Shown here one piece after another: positions 44,176-57,099 of a stretch of DNA of 64,000 nucleotides. Source of the stretch: Vesta saturnalis (taxonomy: Eukaryota > Arthropoda > Insecta > Coleoptera > Lampyridae). Both the position numbers and the translations under genes were made by a program. Location: positions 4,799,222-4,863,221 of the forward strand of contig JARFJB010000821.1 of assembly GCA_036346205.1 (NCBI GenBank), in the 5' to 3' direction. Numbering within the stretch: the first letter of the stretch is position 1; every line of letters begins with the position of its first letter. The notes beneath the pieces are model-generated. The model worked only from the letters and a program-made list of their open reading frames with translations. It ran no database searches and was not told the origin of the DNA.

Positions 44176-46142
44176 GTGGCTGAGGGTGGTTGTGTAAGGA
44201 TAGTTATGTATAGAGGGTTACCCTGCGGAATATTTTAATATACTATCAGGACATAAAAGAAATTGGGTAGACATCTGGGGTCCTGGCCGGATTTCAGAAA
44301 ATGACGTCATAAGTTATGCGTATTACCGATCCATGGATATAATAGGCTCTTCCAAAAGTTGTGCTAAACCATTGCAGTATGGGTATCTAATGAAAGCTAC
44401 TGATTAGGAGAACATGTTTTTAGCATCAAAAAGTTAATTTTGTTGCGGCCCTTAAATAATATATTGATCTTTATTCCCCAAAGTCGGGATACTACGCCAA
44501 TGCTTGGTGCCTTTCCCCCGCCACGGAACCCTCGTCCAATCACGTTGTATCAACGACAAGAGTTAATTGTTCTGTACGAGTGAGTGTTCCTGTATACGAA
44601 ACGATAAGTTGTTGTTCGGGAGCTAAAAGAAATCACGTTGTAAGTTGTAAGTTTCATTCTCGCTGTTTTAACAAAGTTTAAGATAGTTTATAAGATGTAA
44701 GATGTTCAATTAAAAGAATATATCTCAATAAGAAAACTCTAATCCTGTGTCAACTTGCATTTATTGAACTACACGAACTAAACATAAATAATCCACAGTC
44801 CTACGCTCTAAGTAAGAACAAATTTATTTTGTAATTAATGGAGGGGGGTTCTTGTAAACGTCTTCGGACACAGACGTTTTGGTTCTCCTAATTTATTACT
44901 GGAATGTTTTAAATGAACAAGGACTGGAGGAAGTTTGGATTCGGGCAGGTGTTGGTAATTCAGTTCGGCACATTCCTGTGCACACTTTGTGTGCAAAATT
45001 AGGCTCTGATGTTTGCGCATTCTGCCATCTGTGCATTCTATAAGCGGTTGCGACAACTCAAGTAAAGTTGGTACCAAATCTGCTGCGCTAAAAGCAAATC
45101 CCGTGATGTATCTTACCGGGTTTGGAAGGAGTGCAAATTATGGAGAAGAATGTTCACCAAACGCTGAATCGTACATTGTTCAACTATTTAAGAAGGACTC
45201 TCAGTTCAAAACTTTAGACGAACTACGATATTGGCTATATCATCACAGTAAAGCTACTTCCTTGAAAGATCTTCCTCCAACAAGTAGAGAAATCACCAGT
45301 CACATCCGAAGAGCATTTTACATAACACATATGTATACAACATGCCTGGAGAGACCCAGAAAACTGGATCCCCTTCAATATGGCTATGAGTACTCTCTAG
45401 ATGGACTACTACTTCCTTCTAATGATAGAAAAATTCTACCAGACGACCTTATACTAGGCTGCAAATGCAAGAAGTGCGCAAGACAAAGTTGTGAATGCAA
45501 ACGTAATGCAATTCCATGTATCAGTTTCTGTAAATGTCAAGCTGTTCTACCTGAGAACGTAGACTGCCAAAACACCCATATAGACTAATAGTAAAAAGTT
45601 ATGGTGATTTTTTAGTGGGCTACTGTTTCTAACTAAAAGAAGTTCGTGAGTTACCCTGTTGATTTATTAAGTTAAATAACTGTAATTACGTACCTTTGTT
45701 CAATAAGATTGTAAGAATTTGTTAGTTACTATATTATATCCATTTATGAAAATATATCGTCATATCCCAAGAACTTCTGTTTTATTTCTGTAGGTTCATC
45801 ATTAATGATGAAGAAACATAATAGTTATGCATTTCAATGAACTGGAAGTATAACTATAATGACGTCATATAAATAGAAATTAATTTTTTGATGCTAAAAA
45901 CATGTTCTTCTAATCAGTAGCTTTCATTAGATACCCATATTGCAATGGTTTAGCACAACTTTTGGAAGAGCCTATTATATCCATGAACCGGTAATACGCA
46001 TAACTTATGACGTCATTTTCTGAAATCCGGCCAGGACCCCAGATGTCTACCCAATTTTTTTTTATGTCCTGATAGTATATTAAAATATTCCGCAGGGTAA
46101 CCCTCTATACATAACTATCCTTACACAACCACCCTCAGCCAC
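44176..46142 (+). mobile_element. TIR element encoding a CXC-type Cys-rich protein, class unknown
   Basis: TIRs of about 262 bp, GTGGCTGAGGGTGGTTGTGT at 44176 and its complement ending at 46142, nearly identical through to TTTTTAGCATCAAAAA (inner edges about 44440 and 45881). TGACGTCA octamers occur at 44302 and 46008 in the TIRs and at 45860. One decayed coding region lies inside. I could not fix a target duplication, and the ends match no superfamily I know with certainty. Confidence 0.7.
44897..45588 (+). pseudogene. Partial GCD(T/N)(T/S)S-type protein with C-terminal CXC Cys cluster
   Basis: The upstream piece (about 44897-45010) reads EEVWIRAGVGNSVRHIPVH, then a frame change leads into the open frame 45013-45588. 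That frame starts LPSVHSISGCDNSSKVGTKS, continues ALKANPVMYLTGFG, the LRYWLYHHSKATS helix and DLPPTSREITSHIRRAFY, and ends in CKCKKCARQSCECKRNAIPC with ISFCKCQ. The last block fits C-x-C-x2-C-x4-C-x-C-x6-C-x3-C-x-C, close to the tesmin/TSO1 CXC zinc-binding domain also found in some transposon proteins. The family WIR.G....R.IP...L...HA.(S/T)GCDTTS is a common but uncharacterised animal family that I recall from transposon-rich genomes. A PIN-like nuclease N terminus is typical of it but is not visible here. Function unknown. Confidence 0.65.
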
Positions 46143-47822
46143 AGGAGTATAAAGAAAATTTAATTTTACACAAATTTTCTTTACAAAGTTTTTTAATGTA
46201 AAGCGTAATAAATGTAAAAATTAAATAAATATGATTGAAAATGTTAAAGCTGTATTATCGATATTTTTATAGAAACGGGCGGCTTTGGAATTTTTTACGT
46301 TAACATGTATAGAGTCACGGCAAAATCTTTTCCGTTGTGGGGGTGAAATTGTTAGAGAGAGACAAACTTAACATACCAACTTCCATAATAACCCTGATAA
46401 TTACAAATGATATATCTATGTTAGTGAAATACATGTTGTTGGGTTGTTAGAACTGCCGAATAAATTACAATGTTGTCAGCTCTTCTGTTTACACATAACT
46501 TCTAATTTTGACGTTTTCCACATTTTGAGATTTTCGATTCGTGTGGCTTGCATTGTTCAAAATGTTACAATTGCTTAATCATCGCAAAATGATCTAAGAA
46601 CTGTTAAAAGTATTGTTACTTAGTTGAGAACGAGTATTTCCATCAAAAACTAATTTTCAAAATAAATGTAAACAATATAACCTAAGTATTATGTTGACGT
46701 CGAATTTCATACGTTTGGCAACAATGTCAAGCGCTGACGTTTAACCCCACATTGGAAAAGAGTTTGCCGCGACTATATAATATGTCTATTAATTTCTATC
46801 TGACATGTTTTAAACGTCATTCTGAAATAGATTATTGTTTTTCTTTTTACGATGTTCCCTGTTTTCGTTTTGAAAATTATTTCATTTCTTTTAATTTAAG
46901 TTAGCATCTATGTAGATGTTTATTAACCTCTGTCTGTCATGAAGTTTTAAATGTCTGTTTGATACAAATTATTGTTTTTGCGTATACAATGTTGCCTATT
47001 TTCGTAATGAACTTCTTATAAAAGAGGTTGCATAATTATCCTAAAAAAATGTTATTAAAAGTATTTCACTTCGTGTAATTTCCATTTTGTAGATTGAAAG
47101 GTCGTGTGGTGTTCCACGCCAGATATTTTCGCTTTGTAACGTGTACAAAATAGGAACTATGGAAGATTTTAATTTTTAGTTGGTGTAAATGTGGAATTAT
47201 TGCAAATATAGTTTGTTACTATTTGTATAAGAGAATTGCACACAGTTTAATTTTTTGATGAAGTTCAAAAAAATCTTAATATTTTTTATTGTTTCTGGTA
47301 ACGTAGAGCACAATTAAAATGATAAGTAGGTACAGAAAGTTGTACTTTGTCATTAGGGACTAATTGTCACTAAAAACGTATAGATGTCATATGTACACCT
47401 GTGTTTAATTAGTCTCGTTTATTTAAGAGCATGAAATCTATAGATTCCAATAAAGTAGGAAGTTCTAGCTAAAGTTTTTTCAGCCATGATACGCCACTGG
47501 CTATAAGTTGAATAATTAATCAATCACTTGAAAAATGTAATCGATTGATGCAGAAAGTGCATTTAATTTAATTACTTGCTATAATTATAGTGCACGATTA
47601 GTGAAATTAAACCGCTTAGAGTAGTGTTATGTGAAAGTTTTCAAAGGAAACACTAATAAATAACTGTAATAAAGTACGAGTATTTTACATAACATTAAGA
47701 CTTTTCTTTTAACCATACTAGTACTTTCATTTTAATTGTTATAATTAAATACATAATTGTAAAATAAACGCATCTAAATACTTTCGCTAACCTACATAGT
47801 AAAGTTTTAACATTTCTGTTGC
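46143..47822. other. Unassigned sequence upstream of the PH gene
   Basis: No gene. A diverged tandem duplication of about 125-130 bp is present (46796-46890 and 46926-47015; shared TTTTAAA.GTC.G..T and ATTATTGTTTTT..TTTACGATGTT-like blocks). The end, TTTCTGTTGCAG at 47811-47822, is a good splice acceptor with pyrimidine tract, so this is probably intron. Confidence 0.45.
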
Positions 47823-47845
47823 AGAAAGTACTCAATGCACCAACA

Positions 47846-50800
47846 ATGGCAAATACATCACAAACGGCCTTGAGAATGTCAGGATATTTAGAAAAAAAGG
47901 CTAAATTGGTAAGTACTTAATTATTATTCAAACAATTTTACAATACCATATTTTAGAGATTAGGATCACCCTGGAAAAAATATTGGTTTGTGTTAGAAGG
48001 GCGCCTGCTCCTATACTATCGCTCGAAAGACGAATACGAAACCCTCAGTCCGTGCAAAGGATCCATCAACTTATGTCCTCCATGCAACATAAAACCTGCA
48101 CAATCAATTACCGGAGTTTTCCAAATAGAATGCAGATCTAACACAATTATTCTTGTAAGTATAGCACAGTAACACACATTAGCGTAACAATGAAATTGTA
48201 GAGAGCAGAAGATCGAGCACAACAAGAACGGTGGATGCAAGCCTTGCTTGCTGCCATAGCCCAAACTCAGTGTAACTCAAATCGCATGAGTCATTTTAGA
48301 TATTCGCTAGATGATCTTCCTATACCAAACCAAACAAACAAGGCAGAAACTTTATCCAGGCAAAACACAATGCCGTATCGCCTATCTATCTCATCTAAAA
48401 AGGAGTCGAAAGATATCATTGAACGTTTACAAAAAATTGGGGCACAAACTTATCGTGTTAGTTTTGGAACAGTCGCCAAATTGTCCAAAAAAGACGGAAG
48501 TGATGAAATACAAAAATCGCAAAGCGTTAAGCAGATACCTGTACTTTTAGAAGATCAATACAGTATAATACAAGAAGAGAATTCAATGGAAATGTATCTG
48601 GAAGATAAATCACAGTCGAATAACTCCGCCACCTGTTTAACAATAGATAATGAACATTACGTCACTAGTGCGGAAGAAAATAATTTAAGTGATTCAGATC
48701 AAATGCGGGATAGAAAAGGCAAAAATCATGATGAACATCTCTATGAAAGAATAACAAAGCAATACTATAACCCAAACGAACTAATAATTAACGAGGATTA
48801 TTCGACTATCACTAAAATTAAAGAACCAGAGCTCGCTATGATTATTGTTAATGACCAATACATAACCACCATAGATGATGAAGAAGAACTTTACGCCAAT
48901 CGTCTCTTATATAATGAAGACTGTGAACAATATTATGCAATTGATAATGCAAAAGAAGCATTGTATGAAGATCCTGATCGATTCAAAAAGAAAGAAATTC
49001 TTGACACAGAACCTTTACTACCTCCACGACCAGATGTCAAAAAAACTTCAGAAGACGTATGTAGTCAGGCTTCCTCTAACGAAGACGGAACGAAAAAGAA
49101 AAGTAGATTTTTATTTAGACACTTAAAAAGGGCAACCGAGAAAAAGTTTGATGATGGTTATAAAAAGAAACCAAAAGGTAGATCCGCTAGCTTCTTAAAG
49201 AGAGTGTGGAAAAGAAAGACGAAATCGTTAGATTGTCATGAAGATGGTGGTTATGAAACGATAGATTATGAAATGATACAAAAACAGATACAACATGATA
49301 AAAATGATTTACAAATGCTTCAAGAGTTACAAAAAATTTTAGAAACGCGCAAAAATTTATTGCAGGTTCGTATATAATTTGGTTATGAATTATAAATGTG
49401 ATAAAATGCTTTCAGGAAAAATTAAAATCAAGCTCTCAAAGATCTGTAAGTGTACAGTGTCCAATGACAACTATACCGGATAGTAAAAATGAAGGACATG
49501 AGCCTTGCGCAGGTTTGAACATATTAATTTGTTGTATAGGTTACAATTAGTGTATGCCATCATACAGTGGTAGCTACTATTAATTTGTTTCACAATACCT
49601 AAAATCCACCATGATCACTTGGTCCACTATGGTTACAACGTCTACCCTCATCATCTGGTTCTTGTCTAGATCACTTTGATAACATTTATCGCTTTGCTTT
49701 TGGTTACAACACTTATCTTACGGTTTATTCATAATCTGTGTTTCTTCTGAATAATGCATGCCCGTAGATCGGTCACAAGACTGCGCGCTCCGCGCTTTGT
49801 CCTTCCGCCCGGCCCGTCTGTCCTTTCCATATTGTTTATGAAACTATTAAGCTATTTTAGTCTCAAATGAAAGTGTATAATGTCAAGGATATTACCTCTA
49901 CCCCCTATAGTCGCCCTACAAAAGATCCAACGAGCATAAGATAAAAAAAATTTAGTTACGAAAGTCCAAAACTACGTTTGGAATTGCAAGCAGGGTGACT
50001 GTTAAGGACACAGTGGACGTTGTGTTACGAATTTATTTAAAATCTTCTCGCACCTTTCTTGTGTTGTGGTCTGGCCTCGTCTTGACAGTAATATTTGTAG
50101 ATGATTATGTTTTGATTAAAATTGATCTGGTATTCTTCAATTCCTTTGTGTTTTTTGTCATGTAACAAGTACGTGGTTATATGGGCTATGTAGATGTATA
50201 ATAGTTCACTTTTTAAGAGGTCAGGTCGCAGGGTTTACAAACGCAAGTACTTCGGACTTTTAAAGATAAACTTTTATCAAGCACTGCTCTTATACACCCA
50301 CGATAACGGTGAAGCTTCATCTTGATCACAAACATTCTTATTTTATACATTTCAAAAACTTTCCTTCCCGTACTTACGGCTAGAGATTTGAAAATATGTG
50401 CTTAGGAAATTGGCTTCCCTCTAGATTTCTTACAATTTCCTAGTGGCGCACAAAACTGTTTGTACGACACTTTGTGTGTCATCGCCAAATCTTCTTCTAC
50501 ACCTTATTTTACTAAGGTTAAGGCACACACATTTTCTTTTAAGATGGCACTTTGTTTTTCTTCTTACTTATTGAGGTGCGTGGTATTAGTTCTTTACTCC
50601 TAGAAGAGTACCAGTGGGTTTAAGATATTTTCTGTCAAGGTATAAATATTTATTGCATGATACCTAATATCCCTATCTGGTTTCACATGAGCATTACTAA
50701 TAACTGCTGTTCCATTGAAGGAGTTCCTGATAGCCCTACCCATTGTATTCCGAACTAACGAAATTACGATACCCATGTACTCTATTACCTCAAATAATCC

Positions 50801-53800
50801 TCAATCATATGGTAAATATCAACGTCTATGGCAGTTATTAAGTTTTACTTTGCATTTTTTTCATCTGCTGCAGATAGGCGTCTCTTCCCGTTTCCGTTCA
50901 CTTGGGGATAATTTAAAAGGCAGGCGTCTCAAAAAGCATGACTTCAAGTGTCACAGCTCTTTACCTAATTTTCATTGCCTTACACGAGTGTCGGTCTAAT
51001 TTGGTAAGGGTTTTCTAACTGACCATATCCTTACCGTGGTCGCCTTATCCAAACAAGGTGGTAGTCACATCCTCATCCTCCATCTGAGTCCCAAGTGGAC
51101 AAACTGTGGCGAAGTCTATCAGAGGTTGCTTTGGTCGTAAATAGAAATTGCAAAACATAAATTCATAAAAGACCCATAATTAAACTAATGTAGGACATTT
51201 AGGTATTTAAATTTATGAGATATTTATATTTTAAAGCACCACCACTTATTAAGAAGTTTTAATTTTTTCACTTTCGTTTGCCCAGCTTGGGCGCCAACTA
51301 CATTAAATATTGATAACAATATCACCCAGCAGTACAGTACAGTAGACGAAGACTAAATACTCATTAAATAATATGTAAATTAAAAGAATCACTGAATAAA
51401 GCAGTATAATATTTTTACCAAACTCAGCACTTTCTTAGAGAAAACAAGGTATAAGAATACTCAATAGCAATTAATCGATTTATCGGTATAACTACAAGAA
51501 TTTAATCACAAATCCAGTTGTCGATTTTTCGAAACAACACTTGGCCATACATTCATTGTTTCACATTTGAGGCATCCAGCGACCTTTGTTTGCATTGTGA
51601 ACATGCTTTTCAAAATTACTGCAAATTTTCAAAGAAACGTAATTCTTTTTCTTAAATCTGAAACATTTTCTAAGTGTCGATTTATTGCATAAATGAGTAT
51701 GCTTCGCCTGAAAATATATGCCAAATATTCCTGAAATTGCCAATGATTTTTGAGGCCAAATGGTTATGGTATTATTACTCAATGAGGAAGAGCTCCTAAG
51801 GTACGTACAGAATCATGTGGTCAAACACCAACCCTTAATAATAGGCGTTACTCGGCCAGAAACGTACGCAGAGGATCGTGCCAGAAATATCACACTTAAC
51901 TCATGTAGCCTCTAAACATGGCTAGAATCGAGAGGTACCATCGTCCAGCTTTTGTCATGGGCTTTCCAACAAAATCGATTCCAGCACTTAAAACCAGATC
52001 CTCACAGAATTTGCACAAGACCACTTGACCTCATTCATTCAATACTAATGGAAGATTGGCCCTCTCTTGGTCAAGACCTTTCCTTAGGGTTGCAGACTTA
52101 GTTGGTTTTCTAGGATAGGGTTTTCCATAAAACGTCTCTATTAAATATTCTGGCATTAATGTATGGCTTACGAGATTCAAGGCAAGCTTAAGTCCAAAGA
52201 TATTATGAACAGGGTATCATTTTTCTTATTCGTACGTATGATTTTCATTGTGCACAAAAATGCATGTAGCATTTGACATCCAACATGGAACACATCGAAA
52301 TAGAACTCTTATATTAATCAATCCTAATCAATGTTAAACGCTCCCTTTATTATGCTACTTTCTAGACTAATGTTTATTTTGGTTTTTTATTGGATTTTTT
52401 ATTTAGCAATTTTCGTAGAAAAGTATAAATTTGCTTGTTTTGTAATGTCAGAGCCTGAACTGAACATCTTGATATTTCAAAATATACTTTTCATTCTTTA
52501 CATCTTCTCCTCGTTAATGCCTTTTATGTATACATTTACCTCTAATATAAGAAGCATGGACGCCAATGATCTATTAAGGGAGTACACAAAAATGGGCGAA
52601 GGAGTGTTGATCACACCGCAGAAAACGAGAGTCCTGTATACTGTATTTTCAAACCCTTTCAAATTAACAGTCTCGTATCGTTTTGAGTTAGACATTCGAT
52701 TCAATTAATAACAACGCCGCAAGTCTAATTTTGGGCTAATCGCCATATTGTTAATGCTAAGTTAGGCCATCCTGTATGAGATGATTTGGGTATAGAAAAC
52801 CCCTATACAGGCCCAGCTAGTCGGATCTGCTTAGCAGATCCAACATATAGCGGCATGATCACCGCATATACGCAGATCATTTGCGGCTATTTAGGCGAAT
52901 GCTGGGGTAGTATCTTTCCGCCCAGAACTGTACCCTGACCGCATCCATCGTTAATCCCACTATGCATATATACGTAATGTATGTATGCTGGGAATCTATC
53001 ACTGTGGCTGAAGGAGCGTGGAAAGCTGGAGCAGCCCACCCTCCCCTTCGGAGAGGAAACGAAACACGTTGCTTTTCTTTCTTTCTTCCCAAAACAGGAG
53101 ATTGTTTGGTCTTGAATATCTTTTCATAAAACATTAGAACGCATCCTCCCATAAGTAACTAAAATAGTGTTCAATTATTATCTGGTCAATTAGAAAATCA
53201 TTTTGTTTTGATTTAAACACAAGTTCTTTCCTACCCTAAAATAACACAACATTTTTTAGCAAAGCATGTCGAAGAAGGAAAACCAAATTTACCACCAAAG
53301 CAATCACTGTGCGTTACTGAGTCTTCTTCAGACACCTTAAACAATAACGAAATAAAATCACTCGATGAAATTCTTAAAGATTTAGATAAAGAAAAACAAG
53401 TATCAGAATCAAAGAAAAAAGTAAAAAAATTAATTGAGAAATTTAACGAATTTCAAAGTGAAGATGATGTTACATTACGAAGAAAATCAAAACCGCAGCT
53501 TAATTTTATTATTGGAGCTGAAAGTACTAATAGACATTCAGAAGGGCTTAATGAACTACTGGAGGAATTATCAAAAGTAACTTACGCTCCTGTTTTAACG
53601 CCAGGTGTTACCAGCAGCTTAGTTACACCAATACTAACAGATGATGAGGTATTACAGTTTTCATAATTAATCAAAGCTTAGAAATAACTTTTAGTGGTTG
53701 GAACTAATGCCGATCAGAAATCGCCGTATGTCCGATCCTGATTACGATATTCCTAGACCACATCGTTCCTTACAATTACCTGTTAGTACAAACATAGATC

Positions 53801-54189
53801 AACCAATATCTGGCACCAGATTTTTTGGACCAGTTTTAACCAGCGAAAATGCAACGTAAGTATTATCATTTTGTAATAAATTAGACCGCAAATAATTTAC
53901 TTTTAGACAAAATACAAAGACATGCTCAATCGATCCAGATTCGCTTGAAATACATCCTATGTCGAAATGTGAGAATGATGGTAATGTTTCTTCGTATATT
54001 TCCCACAATTACAAAGATGTTGTGTACTCACAACCAAAATCATTATTAAGTATTCGTGAAAGTGCAAATGATACACTTTCCAGCTGTGATATAGATTCTG
54101 ACGACGTTGTGAATAATACTGATGTGACAAAAGAAGAAATATATGTAGACTCATTAGAACCACTTGTTGAAATATCAACTGCTTTTTAA
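47846..54189 (+). CDS. PH-domain protein, seven coding exons, 784 residues
   Basis: Coding exons: 47846-47908, 47957-48154, 48202-49365, 49416-49512, 53260-53648, 53695-53855, 53907-54189. All have GT/AG introns and the reading phases join exactly (2355 nt). The acceptor at 47822 shows that exon 1 has 23 nt of leader and that an upstream non-coding exon exists. Residues about 11-115 form a pleckstrin-homology domain: MSGYLEKKAKL, then WKKYWFVLEGRLLLYYRSKD, GVFQIECRS and the closing helix with its invariant Trp (QERWMQALLAAI). The rest is mostly low-complexity and acidic. It includes a LLPPRP motif near residue 358 that could bind SH3 domains, a strongly basic stretch near 385-430 (SFLKRVWKRKTKS) and a probable coiled coil near 443-480. 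PH domains bind phosphoinositides or proteins at membranes, so an adaptor role is likely but not shown. I do not recognise the orthologue. Every exon is intact, in contrast to everything around it. Confidence 0.85.
51283..51306 (-). other. Possible LTR-retrotransposon primer-binding site
   Basis: Minus strand reads TGTAGTTGGCGCCCAAGCTG. TGGCGCCCAA directly after an LTR end is the usual primer-binding site of Ty3/gypsy-type elements. No pol coding sequence could be read beside it, so at most an LTR remnant. Confidence 0.3.
52897..53040. repeat. Dispersed repeat, copy 2
   Basis: Same family and orientation as 23028-23200: GAATGCTGGGGTAGTAT start, ATATATACGTAATGTATG middle, GTGGCTGAAGGAGC near the end. 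It is shorter because of a gap in the first third. Confidence 0.7.
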
Positions 54190-54231
54190 TTGTATTTTTA
54201 TATCAAACCAAAGACATATTTTAATAATTTA

Positions 54232-54237
54232 AATAAA
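54232..54237 (+). terminator. AATAAA polyadenylation signal of the PH gene
   Basis: First AATAAA, 43 bases past the stop codon at 54187-54189. Confidence 0.65.
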
Positions 54238-54239
54238 CG

Positions 54240-55560
54240 TATTTCTGCATATCGCAATTTTGCTTCTAACAATTAATTTAAAATGATGGCGTACCAATGT
54301 TTAAGTGGCACTATTTGGGAGGTTGTGAAATCGATTCCTATTGCCATCTACTTTTATAAGGTTTTTACATAATTAATATTTCCTAATATGCTTACCAAAT
54401 ATGCAGATGATATGAGGCGAGTACTGGAGCAGTAACGTTCGTCTCGTAATTGTGACTGAAGGAGAGATCCCAACGTCTCTCTGAGAAAGTTTCGGCAAAC
54501 TATAAGCTACCATTTTAGAAACATTTGTGTGAGTGTAGGATTGGAACAACTGATCAAGTAGCACCTTCGACATATATGGCATAATACACAAATCCAATTT
54601 CAGTAATCGCTGCTTTTTATTATTTCAACTCCACTATGCAGCAATTGACAATAGTATGTTAGTGTCTAGTGTGGTATGTTAAGTACCTACTTATATTATG
54701 GGATTGCGACTAACGCTTCTTCTTGGTTTGACAGTGCCTAGTCGGAATGTTGTCAATGTTCTTGTAAGGATCAATTTCGACTAAAACGTCCTTGTTTCCA
54801 AATTCAGTCTATGAAACCTGTAATTCTTATAAACTCTTTGAAACTGCAGCGACTACATTCTCTGATTATGTATGATCGCAAGGTCATATTTAAATTATTT
54901 TGTTGTATTTGGCTGCATTACGCTGTCTCGGCAAGTTTGAGGCGTTTTTCAAAAACTGTCACTGCAATTACACCAATATCATAAATACACTAAACATGCT
55001 TCTCGTTTCATTAACGTCCGCCAGGCTGTGGGCATTGCATACTCCAAAAGAAGATATAGTAAATTTAATCACACTCCGAATCCCTATTCACCTTACAAAG
55101 GGGTCAAAAAGGAAAGCAAATAGTGTTCTACACTCCCTTTTCAACCATACTATGGGGTGTAAAGGGACACCTTGATTCTAAGACTGAGTTGGTTATAGGA
55201 GCAGCTAATAAAGTAATAAAACACCGTTTTACAAATTTTTATTGAAAAGCAAGTCCCTACCGACCCGGAGGTGCAATACGTACGGGGCACACGGGCGGTA
55301 AGCCGAGGTGGCGACGGTAGACACCCGCTTACAGAAAAATTCGAAAAACGACAAATGATAAATAACTATGAAACAAGCATAACATCCATGTAGTACATAT
55401 ATTTCAATACCTAAGCATACAAAAATAAAAGACTAGCTTTATCATTTAAAGTGAGACATTTTGATTCACTTAAGGTAATGTTGGTCATCGGAGTGCTTCA
55501 TCTATGTCCTAGGTTTTGTTTAAGTGCAGCGTATTGAAATCTCCAAATACTCCTTTATTT
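54240..55560. other. Unassigned sequence downstream of the PH gene
   Basis: No intact gene. A G+C-rich patch near 55255-55330 stands out but was not recognised. Confidence 0.35.
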
Positions 55561-55589
55561 TTTAGGTAATTGGCACGTATGCCAAATTC

Positions 55590-55930
55590 TATAGTGGATT
55601 TAGAACCCCCTCCCCACCCTCTGATGCCATGAATTAAATTAATCTCAAAGTAATTTTCTGTTAAAGTGTAAAAATATGTTTTTCTGGGACCACGACTAAC
55701 CCACTGCCCACTGCTTCTTCAATTGATATGAATATTATTTATTGCTTGCTCTAATTCTCTTTTACTATTTTTTTGGAGTAGTTACTGTTGCCTGTAAACT
55801 TATATCGTCAGCAAATTGTGAAGTTTTTATATTCTATTTAATATTTTTAACTATATTCCTTACATAAATGATACATAACAGAACTGAGAATTCCTCCTGC
55901 TTGAGGAACTTATTTAGAAATGATTCATTT
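55590..55930 (-). pseudogene. LINE reverse transcriptase fragment
   Basis: On the minus strand, near 55820-55785, QFADDISLQATVT is readable, the catalytic YADD/FADD block of non-LTR reverse transcriptases. It is preceded by decayed LRN/SVMYH-like text and followed by a charged helix as in jockey- or CR1-like elements. Many stops; short fragment only. Confidence 0.5.
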
Positions 55931-56308
55931 TACTTCTTAATTATGAAGCTCGCTTAGTTTGAGTTTAAGAAATAATATCTCCTATTTTGAATATTCGTGG
56001 GAAGTCATACGCCGAATTTCCGTCGTTTGAAACATTTCCACTCTTTGTATTCGTGTATTTAATATTACATCACGTCATCGTTAGTTTTTGGGCTCCGTGC
56101 AGGATTTTGAAGAAAATCACTTGTTTAAAACTAGGCCTAATAAATACGCACACCGATTTGAAATTTGTCATTTGGATTCCGAACGTACCAGTTTCAACAT
56201 TAAAATATTGTTCCTTGGTGCTTAATTTTTAAGTTCGATTTTGTGATTATCATTGAGGTATATTTTTTTTCTTACACACGGTTACATAAGAGGATAAATT
56301 TATATATT

Positions 56309-56334
56309 GTCACGTGCCTACCCTACCACGTGAC
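56309..56334. repeat. Hairpin GTCACGTG/CACGTGAC
   Basis: Eight-base perfect stem with a 10-base loop in otherwise unassigned sequence; each half contains an E-box CACGTG. Confidence 0.5.
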
Positions 56335-57060
<726 letters not shown>

Positions 57061-57064
57061 TATA

Positions 57065-57092
57065 TTTCGACATCGGTTGATGTCATCGTCGG
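57065..57092 (-). repeat. Penelope-type hammerhead-like motif, second family
   Basis: Minus strand: CCGACGA, stem TGACATC/GATGTC, then GAAATAT. The layout equals that of the 36.6-kb motifs (CTGANGA-stem-GAAA) with a different stem sequence, so it may belong to another Penelope-like family. Confidence 0.4.
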
Positions 57093-57099
57093 TGACAAA

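Larger units (their letters stand above)
49513..53259. other. Fourth intron of the PH gene, with repeat insertions
   Basis: 3.7-kb intron, far longer than the gene's other introns (about 45-50 bp each). It holds the dispersed repeat at 52897-53040, a possible LTR-element primer-binding site at 51283-51302, and otherwise unassigned sequence with G+C-rich patches near 49780-49820. The length difference is best explained by transposon insertion. Confidence 0.6.

Noticed and set aside
48016..48264. Minus-strand frame over the PH domain
   Set aside because: Shadow of exon 2 of the PH gene.
50715..50999. 94-codon open frame in intron 4
   Set aside because: No family resemblance; not enough to support an LTR-element gene beside the possible primer-binding site.
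52331..52708. 125-codon hydrophobic open frame in intron 4
   Set aside because: Low-complexity Phe/Leu/Ile-rich translation of AT-rich DNA, no recognisable family, no splice context.
53957..54178. Minus-strand frame over the last exon
   Set aside because: Shadow of exon 7 of the PH gene.
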